Shown here: piece by piece, positions 56,396 to 64,000 of the stretch
Position numbering within the stretch: position 1 is the stretch's first letter
Layout: the number at the start of each line of letters is the position of its first letter
Assembly: GCF_025685605.1 (NCBI RefSeq)
Contig: NZ_JAGTUT010000001.1
Coordinates: 2,418,001-2,482,000, forward strand
Direction: 5' to 3'
Length of the DNA: 64,000 bases
Source: Granulicella arctica
Lineage (GTDB): Bacteria; Acidobacteriota; Terriglobia; Terriglobales; Acidobacteriaceae
Made by a program: the position numbers and the translations under genes
Notes under the pieces: generated by a model
The model's database searches: none
What the model was told of the DNA's origin: nothing
The model's input: the letters and a program-made list of their open reading frames with translations, nothing else

Positions 56396-57472
56396 TTATT
56401 GGGCGGGTTTCTGCAGGGGCTCTCCTATGGGGACGGGTTTGCCGAATTGGGGGCGGCCCAGTTTGTTCCAGGTGAACTGCTGGATGCGAGGTGAGCGGAG
56501 GTTGCCGCAGCCTTCGCCGGCTTTGGGATTGGCGTGGTAGATGATCCAGTCCTGCTTGCCGTCGGGGGATTTGAAGAAGCCGTTGTGGCCGGGACCGAAG
56601 GCTCCGGCGGTGGGATCGGTGCTGAGGAAGGGATGGTCGATTTTGTTCCAGGTGCTCGCTTCGAGGGGGTTGGCGGAGGTGCTGGCTTCGAGGACGCCGA
56701 GGGTGTAGAAGTCGGTCCAGCAGCCGGAGGCGGAGAAGACGATGAACATCTTGTTGCCGTGGGCGAGGAACTCGGGGCCTTCGTTGACGTTGACGTGGCG
56801 GTTGGGGAGGTCGCCGTGCTGCTCCCAGGGGAAGGTGGGTTTGGAGATGAGGGTGCGGGGCGAGTCGATGGTCCAGGGATTGCTCATGTGGGCGATGTAG
56901 AGGTCCTGCTCGCCGTCGGTGGCACCCTTCCAGCCGGCCCAGACGAGATAGTGCTGGCCGTGGAGTTCGAAAGTGGTGGCGTCGATGGCCCAGTTATCAC
57001 TGGGATCGCTGATTTTGCCTTTCATGATCCAGGTGCCCTCGATGGGATCGTCACTGTCATTTTCGACGACGTAGATGCGGTGGTCAGCGTTTTGGCCGGC
57101 ATCGGCGGCGAAATAGATGTACCACTTGTTGTCCCAGCGATGGAGCTCGGGAGCCCAGAGGTCCTTGGACCAGGGATGGTTTGGCTCGGGGGTCCAGACG
57201 GCCTTCTTCTGGGCGTGGCGGAGGTCGGTGATGTCGGCTGTCTTGCGCAGGGTGAGATTGCTGCCGGTGGAGTTCAGGTAGTAGTAGAAGCCCTTCCACC
57301 CGACGACCCAGGGGTCAGGGCCATCGTCGAGCAGCGGGTCGGTGAAGGTGTTTGCCTGCGCAGGAGAGGCGGCTTGCGGGGGTGCTGCCTGGGCGAAGCT
57401 GGTTGGTATTGCGCACAGCAGCGCACCGAGTAGAAGGCCTGTCATCCGTTGCAGAATCATCGTGGGTCTCAT
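56396..57472 (-). CDS. Secreted GH43 glycoside hydrolase
   Basis: A 358-residue five-bladed propeller enzyme with a signal peptide (about residues 1-28). The three catalytic acids of GH43 are visible: Asp53 (GPDPWV, base), Asp164 (NWAIDATTF, pKa modulator) and Glu231 (VNEGPEF, acid). It probably acts on arabinose- or xylose-containing plant polysaccharides; the subfamily is not clear. Converges on the beta-lactamase-fold gene with 26 bases between stops. Confidence 0.9.
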   Translation of the reverse strand: MRPTMILQRMTGLLLGALLCAIPTSFAQAAPPQAASPAQANTFTDPLLDDGPDPWVVGWKGFYYYLNSTGSNLTLRKTADITDLRHAQKKAVWTPEPNHPWSKDLWAPELHRWDNKWYIYFAADAGQNADHRIYVVENDSDDPIEGTWIMKGKISDPSDNWAIDATTFELHGQHYLVWAGWKGATDGEQDLYIAHMSNPWTIDSPRTLISKPTFPWEQHGDLPNRHVNVNEGPEFLAHGNKMFIVFSASGCWTDFYTLGVLEASTSANPLEASTWNKIDHPFLSTDPTAGAFGPGHNGFFKSPDGKQDWIIYHANPKAGEGCGNLRSPRIQQFTWNKLGRPQFGKPVPIGEPLQKPAQ

Positions 57473-57697
57473 CGGGCCATTCTAGGGAATTTGCGGCGCG
57501 CGTGTGAAATCGCTTACAAAACTTTTCGTCGCTTTCAACCGGTGGCAAGGGCGGTCTCCTGAAGCCGCAAAGGAATGACATGGCGATGACGGGGGCGTGA
57601 CAACGCTCTCGGCGTTCCGGGGCAGGATCGAAGGCATGATGGATTTAGTGTTCCTGAGTGATTGCGGTAGTGTGCAGGTCGAACGAAGCGACACTGC

Positions 57698-58630
57698 ATG
57701 AGCCCTGTCGCCACGCTTCGCAAGACGTTACGCCGTGTGCTGCTGGGTTCGGCTGGGCGGCCACAGATCCTTGACCTGCCGCTCCACTCGCCGCAAGCGC
57801 AGGTGGCGGTGTGGCTGCATGGGCTGGGCGAGCCGCTGGAGGTGACGGGCTGCCATGCGGTGGCATGCGTCGCGCCATTCCTGCTATGTATCGGGCTTGG
57901 CTCGGCTGGGCGGCGGGTGCCGGTTCGGAGCCAGCGGCTGCTGCTGCGGCTGAGTGAGCGGGCCGGGGATGAGCGGCTGCTGGGAGAGATTCGGCTGAGG
58001 TGGGTGCGGACGATTGCGACTTCGGGGGTTGAGTTGTGCCTGTTTCGGGCCGTGGCGTGTACCAACTTTCGGCTACCGATGCTGCGGCGTTGGACCCGCA
58101 TGTTTTATTCGGCGCATGATCGGTGGAAAAGCCGTAAGACGGTGGCGGTGAAGGTTTCGTCGCTCGATGTGCGGTGTAATGAGGTGGTGTTTATCTGTCC
58201 TCGGCCGACGGCGCTGGTCAGTCTGGACCGTGAGGGGATCGGGAATCTCTTCCCAATGAACCTGATGGGGGATGTGGGCGAGGGCTACTTCGTGTTCGCG
58301 CTGAACGCTGCGCGGCAGGCGCCGATGGTCGCTGAGTTTGCGCAGGTGGCGATCGTGACGGTTCCGTTCGAGCGGGCGGAGGAGGTGCGGCAGTTAGGCA
58401 AGAATCATCACCGGGCGTCGATCGAGTGGGACGAGCTTCCGTTTGAGATGCGTCCTTCGCCGGTGCTGAAGGTGCCGATCCCGTGCTTTGCATTGATGGT
58501 TCGTGAACTTGCAGTTGAAGGCGTCCATACGCTGGGCAGCCATAGCTTCTTTGTGGGGCGGATTCTGCACGAGCAGGTGTATCGCGCCGGTCCCGAGTTC
58601 TACCGCGTGCATGGTGTGAATCTCAATTAG
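57698..58630 (+). CDS. Flavin reductase-like domain protein
   Basis: A 310-residue protein with the FMN-binding split-barrel region at about residues 165-260 (CPRPTALVSLDREGIGNLFPMN). The N-terminal 140 residues are unusual for the family, Arg/Leu-rich and partly hydrophobic (GCHAVACVAPFLLCIGLG). It lacks a clear ribosome binding site, so the true start may differ. The end overlaps the convergent hypothetical gene by four bases. Possibly NAD(P)H:flavin oxidoreductase; partner unknown. Confidence 0.75.
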   Translation: MSPVATLRKTLRRVLLGSAGRPQILDLPLHSPQAQVAVWLHGLGEPLEVTGCHAVACVAPFLLCIGLGSAGRRVPVRSQRLLLRLSERAGDERLLGEIRLRWVRTIATSGVELCLFRAVACTNFRLPMLRRWTRMFYSAHDRWKSRKTVAVKVSSLDVRCNEVVFICPRPTALVSLDREGIGNLFPMNLMGDVGEGYFVFALNAARQAPMVAEFAQVAIVTVPFERAEEVRQLGKNHHRASIEWDELPFEMRPSPVLKVPIPCFALMVRELAVEGVHTLGSHSFFVGRILHEQVYRAGPEFYRVHGVNLN

Positions 58631-59127
58631 CTGCGGGTCGGGTCAGTGTCGATCCACTGGAAAAACTCTGGAAGACCAGGACGGAGATGCTGGGCGATGA
58701 TGCCGTTCGTGTTGCTCCAGAGGCGGTAGTAGGGCCTTGCGTGGTCGAGGTGGGTGGGAGCGGCGACGGGCTCCTGTTGGGTGGCGAGGGTGATCTCGTC
58801 AGGGCTGAGTGGACGGACGCCCTGGGTGCCGATCGTCTGAGGGTTATCGCCGAGCCGTCGGAAGGTGAGGTAGTTGCCGACGAGGTTGAAGGTGGCCCAT
58901 GGAGCGGTGATTCGCTCACCATCGATGAGAAGGGCCGGGTGTCGACCGGCGGCATAGGCGTAGTAGATCAGCGCGCCGTTGGGTGGCCACGCGGTGGGGA
59001 GACCTGGTGTGAGGCGCACGTCCCAGAAGACGTGATGGGTGACGTCGAGGGTCTCGGTGGAGGCGGAGAGGTGCTGCTTTGTGGCGGGCCACTCGGTGTC
59101 GAGGATGCGTTGGATGGCAGGGTTCAT
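58627..59127 (-). CDS. Conserved-looking hypothetical protein
   Basis: A 166-residue soluble protein without signal peptide or membrane helix. It contains aromatic, well-ordered stretches such as ALIYYAYAAGRHPALLIDGE and ARPYYRLWSNTNGIIAQHL. I do not recognise the family. It is divergent from the GNAT gene with 49 bases between starts and converges on the flavin reductase gene. Composition and codon use resemble those of its neighbours, so it is probably real. Confidence 0.6.
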   Translation of the reverse strand: MNPAIQRILDTEWPATKQHLSASTETLDVTHHVFWDVRLTPGLPTAWPPNGALIYYAYAAGRHPALLIDGERITAPWATFNLVGNYLTFRRLGDNPQTIGTQGVRPLSPDEITLATQQEPVAAPTHLDHARPYYRLWSNTNGIIAQHLRPGLPEFFQWIDTDPTRS

Positions 59128-59176
59128 TGGCTTAGGTAGAGTAGCCCGTTACTCGGACGACCTTATACTTTTCGGT

Positions 59177-59782
59177 ATGCCTAGCGATCTGTTGCAGCCG
59201 GTGACTTTGAAGGGGGAGTACGTGGAACTGGTGCCGCTTTCGATGGAGCATCGCGAAGGGTTGATGCGGGCGGTCGAGGATGGTGAGGTATGGCAGCTCT
59301 GGTATACGAGCGTTCCTTCGCCTGCGGGAATGGAGGCGGAGATCGAGCGGCGGCTGGGACTGTGGAGAGCGGGATCGATGCTGCCGTTTGCGGTGATCGA
59401 GCCGGGGACGGGCGACGTGGTGGGAATGACTACGTATATGAATGTCGATGTGGGGAATCGCCGGGTAGAGATCGGGTCGACGTGGTATGCGGCGCGGGTG
59501 CGGCGGACGGCATTGAATACGGAGGCGAAGCTGCTGCTGTTAGGGCATGCGTTCGACGGGTTGAGCTGCATTGCCGTGGAGTTTCGAACACACTTCATGA
59601 ATTACGCCAGTCGGCGGGCAATTGAGCGGCTGGGGGCGAAGCTGGACGGGATCCTGCGTTCGCATGCGGTGATGGCGGATGGGACTTTGCGGGATACCTG
59701 CGTTTATAGCGTGATTGCGCCAGAGTGGCAGACGGTGCGGGCGCATCTGCGGTGGGAGCTTACGCGGGTGCGTGAGAGCTAG
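59177..59782 (+). CDS. GNAT N-acetyltransferase (RimJ/RimL-like)
   Basis: A 201-residue acetyltransferase. Typical stretches are LVPLSMEHREGLMRAVEDGE, FAVIEPGTGDVVGMTTYMNVD, VEIGSTWYAARVRRTALNTEAK-like pyrophosphate-binding region, and the C-terminal NYASRRAIERLGAKLDG. The start ATG 59177 is used; an earlier frame extension overlaps the divergent gene. Similar proteins are predicted amino-acid or ribosomal-protein acetyltransferases; substrate unknown. Confidence 0.9.
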   Translation: MPSDLLQPVTLKGEYVELVPLSMEHREGLMRAVEDGEVWQLWYTSVPSPAGMEAEIERRLGLWRAGSMLPFAVIEPGTGDVVGMTTYMNVDVGNRRVEIGSTWYAARVRRTALNTEAKLLLLGHAFDGLSCIAVEFRTHFMNYASRRAIERLGAKLDGILRSHAVMADGTLRDTCVYSVIAPEWQTVRAHLRWELTRVRES

Positions 59783-59831
59783 GGACGTCGGCCTATCTTA
59801 TCGTTGCGTGCGGCTACGGTAAGCGGGGTAA

Positions 59832-60053
59832 CTACGGGAACGGCGAGGCCGATGTAGCTCTGCGGAGTACCGTTGCGCCATCGCCGTAGCCGGTGGTCCC
59901 GGCCGCAAAGAGTTGGACGGTGGCTCCCGTGACAGGATGGCCTGCGCCCTGGAGTGCGATGGTGGTGGCGGCCAGCCCGCTGGTGGAAATTGTGGCTACG
60001 GCTAATGAGACCCAGACAGAGAGAAATACGGCAGAAAGTGTTCCGTGAAACAT
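59832..60053 (-). pseudogene. N-terminal remnant of a secreted Ig/TIG-like acidobacterial protein
   Basis: A 73-codon frame starts with a good signal peptide (SAVFLSVWVSLAVATISTSG) and continues ALQGAGHPVTGATVQLFAAG-TTGYGDGAT, which resembles the first repeat of large secreted acidobacterial proteins with Ig-like domains. The reading then turns into unrelated residues and stops. It is probably a truncated gene, though a short secreted protein cannot be excluded. Confidence 0.45.
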
Positions 60054-60149
60054 CCATTGGTGATTTCTGGGCGGACACGGATCATGAGATCGCTATGATC
60101 ACATGCCCGCAAGAGTGTACGTCCGAGTTGTGGACTTGCACCAGAAAAA

Positions 60150-60737
60150 TCACGCCACGGGTACGATTGTGGCGATCTGAAGAATGTGAGGGATGGGGAC
60201 GTCGATGGTGAGCTCGGCTGGGGTGTCGCGGGACTTTTTATACGCGTAGTCGGCGACGGGGATGAAGGAGTCGCGGCCGCGCGGCCGTGGGTTATGGAGG
60301 AAGTCTCCAGAGCTGAGCTTGCAGAGGGTCGCGTGCGGGGCGTGCGAGGCAAGGAGGGCGGCGGTGTCGACCTCGAGGAGGACGCTCTTGTAGTCTGCGT
60401 AGCCCTCGGCGAGGCGAAGAGCCTTCTCCTGCGAGAGGAAGAAGAAGATTTTGGAGTTGAGGAGGGCGAGCCAGTCAGGGATGGTGATCCTGACGAGGCA
60501 GGACTTCATCCTGGCTTCGGGTGCGGTGTGCTGGTCGCGAAGGCTGAGGTTATGGAGGTCCTGAATGCAGCGGCGGCGGGTGGTGAGGGTGGCTTCGCGC
60601 TCCTCGGGGGTGAAGTCGTGGAGGTCGGCGAGTGCGGCTGGGCTCTGGAGGCCGTGACGCTCAATGCCGGGGATATTCTGGGCGAAGGTGAGGTGGTAGA
60701 GCGCGGGAAATTGCTGGGTGAAGGTTGCGACGTCCAT
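60150..60737 (-). CDS. DUF7002-like protein of unknown function
   Basis: A 195-residue cytoplasmic protein. ATG 60737 (MDVATFTQQFP) is preferred; a start 90 bases earlier adds unlikely residues. Features are PALYHLTFAQNIPGIERHGL, KIFFFLSQEKALRLAEGYA, VLLEVDTAALLASHAPH, and GRDSFIPVADYAY. The His-containing start and the FFFLS stretch recall ADP-ribosyltransferase-fold families such as DarT, but this is only suggestive. It lies 108 bases downstream of trxB on the same strand. Confidence 0.6.
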   Translation of the reverse strand: MDVATFTQQFPALYHLTFAQNIPGIERHGLQSPAALADLHDFTPEEREATLTTRRRCIQDLHNLSLRDQHTAPEARMKSCLVRITIPDWLALLNSKIFFFLSQEKALRLAEGYADYKSVLLEVDTAALLASHAPHATLCKLSSGDFLHNPRPRGRDSFIPVADYAYKKSRDTPAELTIDVPIPHILQIATIVPVA

Positions 60738-60845
60738 TGTTTGATTATGAGTGGAGCGGGAAGCGATGCCGGCAGGATGTTGAAGGTGATCCCACCCTTC
60801 GCGATGGTGCTGCGAAGGATGGGGCACCTGAGCATTGTGTCTGGC

Positions 60846-61799
60846 TTAGCGGCCGTGCTCTTCGAGGTACTTTTCTACTTCGAGTGCGGCCATGCAGCCT
60901 GAGCCGGCGGCGGTGATGGCCTGGCGGTAGCGGCGGTCCTGGATGTCTCCGCAGGCGTAGACGCCCGGGATGATCTTGCCATCGAGGGTGCAGTGGACGT
61001 CCTGCTGGGTAAGGATGTAGCCGTCCTCGTCGAGATCGACCAGGCCCTTGAAGGCGTGGGCGTTGGGGATGTGGCCGATGCCAAGGAACATGAAGCTGAC
61101 GGGGAGGACGTACTCTTCACCGGAGGCGCGGTTCTTGAGGCGGAGACCCTTGACGTCCTTCTCCTCGACGCCCAGGACTTCTTCAACGGTGGTGTTGGAG
61201 ACGAACTTGATGTTGGGGTGGGCCATGGCTCGCTCGAGCATGATGGGCGAGGAGCGGAAGCGCTCGGTGCGATTGATGATGGTGACCTTGCTGGCGAAGC
61301 GGGTGAGGAAGAGTGCCTCTTCCATGGCGCTGTCGCCGCCTCCGATGACGGCGATTTCTTTGCCAGAGGCGAAGAAGCCGTCGCAGGTGGCGCAGGAGCT
61401 GACGCCGTAGCCGATGAGGGCCTGCTCCGAGGGGAGGTTGAGCCAGCGGGCACTCGCACCGCTTGCAATGATGAGGGTGCGGGTGTGGATGATCTCTTTG
61501 CCGGTGTTGAGCTCGAAGGGGTGCTTGGTGAGGTCGATCGAGGAGAGATGGGCCATGCGCAGCTCGGCGCCGAAACGAGTGGCCTGCTTCTTCATGTTCT
61601 CGATGAGTTCCGGGCCTTGAATGCCCTCGGGCCAACCTGGGAAATTTTCGACCAGGGTGGTGATGGAGAGCTGGCCACCGGGTTCATGGCCTTCGAGGAC
61701 GAGAGGCTTGAGGTTCGAGCGTCCGGCGTAGATGGCAGCAGTGAGTCCGGAGCAGCCGGAGCCGAGGATAACGGTGTCGCGTGTTGTGATTTCGGGCAT
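60846..61799 (-). CDS. trxB: Thioredoxin reductase
   Basis: A 317-residue NADPH-dependent flavoenzyme that reduces thioredoxin. The FAD site is VILGSGCSGLTAAIYAGR, the redox disulphide Cys136-Ala-Thr-Cys139 (SSCATCDGFF), and the NADPH site IAVIGGGDSAMEEALFLT. The C-terminal FAD motif is ACGDIQDRRYRQA. ATG 61799 has GGAG six bases upstream; a frame to 61991 is rejected. Length is normal for the bacterial low-molecular-weight type. Confidence 0.95.
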   Translation of the reverse strand: MPEITTRDTVILGSGCSGLTAAIYAGRSNLKPLVLEGHEPGGQLSITTLVENFPGWPEGIQGPELIENMKKQATRFGAELRMAHLSSIDLTKHPFELNTGKEIIHTRTLIIASGASARWLNLPSEQALIGYGVSSCATCDGFFASGKEIAVIGGGDSAMEEALFLTRFASKVTIINRTERFRSSPIMLERAMAHPNIKFVSNTTVEEVLGVEEKDVKGLRLKNRASGEEYVLPVSFMFLGIGHIPNAHAFKGLVDLDEDGYILTQQDVHCTLDGKIIPGVYACGDIQDRRYRQAITAAGSGCMAALEVEKYLEEHGR

Positions 61800-62024
61800 A
61801 TAGGCTCCATTAGTGTAAATGCGCCGTGGAGGGAAAGGATTCATTCGGGTGGAGGCGGTCTGACTGGATGGAGTGGCTGGAGAAGAGGCAGACGCAGGTT
61901 CCCTTTGGGAATGACAGAAGTAAGGCAAGTGCAAAGACTCAGGTTTCGCGGGTTGAGCTTTGTACATTCCCACGTCCAAGAATCGGGACATGTGGCATCC
62001 GGACTCTTCAGGATTAGTGAAAGA

Positions 62025-62234
62025 ATGATGGTTATGGCTGATTTGACTTTGGTTTATGGAATGCGACTTTTACCGGCGGATGAGATCACCGGTGTGGGCG
62101 AGGCTCCTGTGGCGCTGAAGAATGGCAATGAGGCGCATGTGACGATGCATGTGCTCGAGGGCTCGCGGGAGCAGATCGAGAAGCAGCTTCGGCTGAGCAT
62201 TGACGCGTTCTTTGATTTCTACCCCGAGATATAG
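62025..62234 (+). CDS. Small hypothetical protein
   Basis: A 69-residue protein, or 66 from ATG 62034. It is charged, with a helical C-terminal half (MHVLEGSREQIEKQLRLSID, FFDFYPEI), and shows no signal or membrane segment. GAAAG lies a few bases before the ATG pair. It is divergent from trxB. I do not recognise it; its regular composition suggests a real small gene. Confidence 0.5.
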   Translation: MMVMADLTLVYGMRLLPADEITGVGEAPVALKNGNEAHVTMHVLEGSREQIEKQLRLSIDAFFDFYPEI

Positions 62235-62346
62235 GCTGCTCTACCTTTGATCTGCTCTGCTTCAATGAGGGCTGTATTGAAATGAGACAGGTACGCCTGC
62301 GGCTGCTCTTTCCGACGAAAAGGAAGGAGTAGGCGGAGGTTTGTGC

Positions 62347-63183
62347 ATGGCTTTGTTTCTGAAAAATCTCTTCCTTGGCGTGCTGTCGGTGGGGCTGGCG
62401 GCGTATGGCATGAGCGCAGGAGCGCAGGTGGAGCGGACGAACTTCCGTCTGCCCGTGGTGCCGGTGCAGATGGTTGCGGAGATCGGTCCGCAGGCGAGCA
62501 TTGAGGACGAGCTGCATGTGATGTCGTCGCAGGCGGGCGTGATCTTCGCGGGGGAGGTACTGAAGATCACCGAGCACAGTCAACAGGGGTCAGTGGGCTC
62601 AGGTTGGGTGGATGTGGAGTTCCGGGTTGAGGAGGCGATCCGCGGGTGTGTAGGACAGAGAACGTATGAGCTCAGGGAGTGGGCTGGGCTTTGGGCAGGT
62701 GGAATCCAGCGATACAGGGTTGGTGAGCGGCTGCTGATGCTGCTTCATGTGCCGAGTGCTTCGGGGATGAGCTCGCCGGTGGGCGGGCAGGATGGGGCGA
62801 TCCCGCTGGTTGGCAACGGAGTCGCGCCGACGGCGGAGGATTCATTTGCCGACGTTGGCGAACAGGCGGTGGACCTGCGTTGGATCCAGGCGCGGCTGCT
62901 GCGGACGGCCTCGCGGGTGGGTAATGGAGCGCATGGCCGGCCGGTGGTGCCGGTGGAACCGATCCTTGTGGGCAGGTCGCAGAACCAGTTTGTGACGCGG
63001 AAGGATACGGCTGCTGGAGGGCGGCGGCTGCAGCCGGGAATCCCGGGGAATGGCGGCTTTGTGCAGGCTCCGGTAACCTTTGCAGGCGTAGCAGGTGGAG
63101 AGGGTTCGCAGGGATCGACGTTGCGCGTGGTGATCGCGATGCTTGGTGCGTGGGAGACCGAGCAGGCGAATGCTGCGCGTTGA
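62347..63183 (+). CDS. Secreted hypothetical protein
   Basis: A 278-residue exported protein. GGAGG lies seven bases before ATG 62347; a signal peptide of about 26 residues follows (LFLGVLSVGLAAYGMSAGAQ). The mature part contains QAGVIFAGEVLKITEH and AIRGCVGQRTYELREWAGLW, a beta-rich domain like small NTF2/OB-type secreted proteins, then a Gly-rich region. Family unknown. Its end overlaps the next gene by 14 bases, so the two are coupled and probably function together. Confidence 0.65.
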   Translation: MALFLKNLFLGVLSVGLAAYGMSAGAQVERTNFRLPVVPVQMVAEIGPQASIEDELHVMSSQAGVIFAGEVLKITEHSQQGSVGSGWVDVEFRVEEAIRGCVGQRTYELREWAGLWAGGIQRYRVGERLLMLLHVPSASGMSSPVGGQDGAIPLVGNGVAPTAEDSFADVGEQAVDLRWIQARLLRTASRVGNGAHGRPVVPVEPILVGRSQNQFVTRKDTAAGGRRLQPGIPGNGGFVQAPVTFAGVAGGEGSQGSTLRVVIAMLGAWETEQANAAR

Positions 63184-64000
63184 GGAATTGAGGAGCTTCC
63201 TGTTCGCGGCTGTCCTGAGTGTTTTGGCGGTAGGCTCTGCGGAGGGTGCGAATCCGCGATGGACGACAGGGCCGCCGTACTTCAACAATTCAGGACAGAT
63301 TGTGATCTGGTATACGGATCAGCCGCTGTATTTCACTGATCCGGGAGACCTGAGCGCTTCGGTGAACCATGCGGCAGCAGATGCGATGGTAGCGGCGGCG
63401 GCTGGTGTGTGGAATGTGCCGAGCGCGCGGATCGTGCTGCAGCAGGGTGGGATCCTCGATGAACAGGTAAGTGGTTCGAACGTCTACATGGGGAGCAATG
63501 GGCTGGTGTTTCCGGCGGACGTTCAGAGCGCGAACTATGCTGCGAAACAGATTGCGGTGGTGTACGACCGGGATGGGTCGGTGACGGACCTGCTGCTGGG
63601 AAGTGGAGCGAGCGATCCGAGTGGATGCCGACAGAATGCGGTGACGGAAAGCGTGGACTCGATCGTTCCTGCGGGCTTTATCCAACACGCGGTGATTGTT
63701 CTGAATGGGCGATGCACCGGACCGGCTCCACAGCAGCAACTCCAGATGCAGTACCAGTTGGAGCGTGTGTTTGGGCGGGTGCTGGGGCTTGGGTGGTCGC
63801 AGTTGAACGACAACGTCTTTATGGGATCGCCGACGCCTACGGCGGCTCAGGCCTTGCATTGGCCGATCATGCATCCGATCGACATCATCTGCGGCCTGTA
63901 CACGTACCAGTGCCTGCCACAGCCGTTTACACTGCGCGATGACGATGTGGCGTCAATCACGGAAGGGTATCCAGTGTTGAGCAATCCTGGACCGGGTAAG
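63170..64000 (+). CDS. Secreted protein with degenerate matrixin-like domain (partial)
   Basis: The frame opens at ATG 63170, 14 bases inside the previous gene, and runs off the window after 277 codons. A signal peptide (SFLFAAVLSVLAVGSAEG) is followed by a region organised like a matrixin metalloprotease: AAAGVWNVPSARIVLQQGG, then residues 199-210 RVFGRVLGLGWS. That stretch aligns with the zinc motif HExGHxLGLxHS, yet all three histidines and the glutamate are replaced (Arg199, Val200, Arg203, Trp209). It should be catalytically dead. The C-terminus, probably repeat- or Ig-rich, is outside the window. Confidence 0.65.
   Translation, partial: MLRVEELRSFLFAAVLSVLAVGSAEGANPRWTTGPPYFNNSGQIVIWYTDQPLYFTDPGDLSASVNHAAADAMVAAAAGVWNVPSARIVLQQGGILDEQVSGSNVYMGSNGLVFPADVQSANYAAKQIAVVYDRDGSVTDLLLGSGASDPSGCRQNAVTESVDSIVPAGFIQHAVIVLNGRCTGPAPQQQLQMQYQLERVFGRVLGLGWSQLNDNVFMGSPTPTAAQALHWPIMHPIDIICGLYTYQCLPQPFTLRDDDVASITEGYPVLSNPGPGK

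Noticed and set aside
60993-62024. Plus-strand frame extending upstream of the small protein at 62025
   Set aside because: It lies antisense to trxB, which is unmistakable; only the end beyond 62025 is a plausible gene.

Overview
The window reads as a chromosomal segment of a heterotrophic soil bacterium of the Acidobacteriota, class Terriglobia (Granulicella/Terriglobus/Edaphobacter type). The assignment is by inference. It rests on two giant Oar-type TonB-dependent receptors with N-terminal carboxypeptidase-like regulatory domains, a VWFA-related secreted protein of the kind common in Acidobacteria, many secreted glycoside hydrolases and c-type cytochromes, moderate-to-high GC, and dispersed intergenic motifs rich in AAAGT and TTCAAACGA. 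No rRNA, tRNA, CRISPR array or intact insertion sequence was recognised.

Layout. (1) 1-12500 is an alpha-galactoside/oligosaccharide utilisation locus: the end of a TPR-like protein, a sugar porter, a secreted GH27 alpha-galactosidase with two carbohydrate-binding modules, a LacI regulator, a GH97 enzyme, an Oar-type outer-membrane receptor and a galactose-mutarotase-like protein. Candidate LacI-type operators lie in the GH27 promoter and around the receptor promoter. (2) 12500-14290 is a decayed island with a frameshifted large serine recombinase fragment (minus strand) abutting an S53 (sedolisin) peptidase fragment (plus strand). (3) 14392-24219 is a complete quinohemoprotein amine dehydrogenase (QHNDH) locus, qhpA-D-C-B-F-E plus a convergent qhpG. 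A divergent protein combining a c-type heme with a squalene-cyclase-like domain lies beside it. The gamma subunit keeps every residue needed for the CTQ cofactor and three thioether bridges. (4) 24495-29900 holds a second Oar-type receptor, a CHY zinc-finger protein and an SMP-30-like beta-propeller.

(5) 30226-35593 is a hydroxyproline catabolic operon: a divergent GntR/FCD regulator, 4-hydroxyproline epimerase, a three-component D-hydroxyproline dehydrogenase and a DHDPS-family deaminase, followed by a convergent APC permease. The final ketoglutarate semialdehyde dehydrogenase is not recognisable here. (6) 37200-46750 is mixed housekeeping and transport: an SDR, RuvX with a left-handed beta-helix protein, a small cytochrome c, a Tat-exported Gfo/Idh/MocA oxidoreductase, an extremely acidic small protein, an SSS symporter, YihY, an MBL hydrolase and an aldo/keto reductase. 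(7) 46760-52780 holds a frameshifted VWFA-related gene, a DUF779/aldehyde dehydrogenase pair, a trypsin-like protease, the YggU/YggS pair and a 1-Cys peroxiredoxin. (8) 53197-64000 holds an S10 peptidase, a class-C beta-lactamase-fold hydrolase, a GH43 enzyme, a flavin reductase-like protein, a GNAT acetyltransferase, a DUF7002-like protein, thioredoxin reductase and two secreted proteins. The last runs off the window and carries a degenerate matrixin-like motif.

Functionally, the galactoside locus forms a chain: uptake across the outer membrane (TonB receptor), hydrolysis (GH27, GH97), anomer conversion and inner-membrane import. The qhp locus equips the periplasm to oxidise primary amines, and the hydroxyproline operon feeds carbon to 2-oxoglutarate. 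All start sites, operators and promoters were read by eye.
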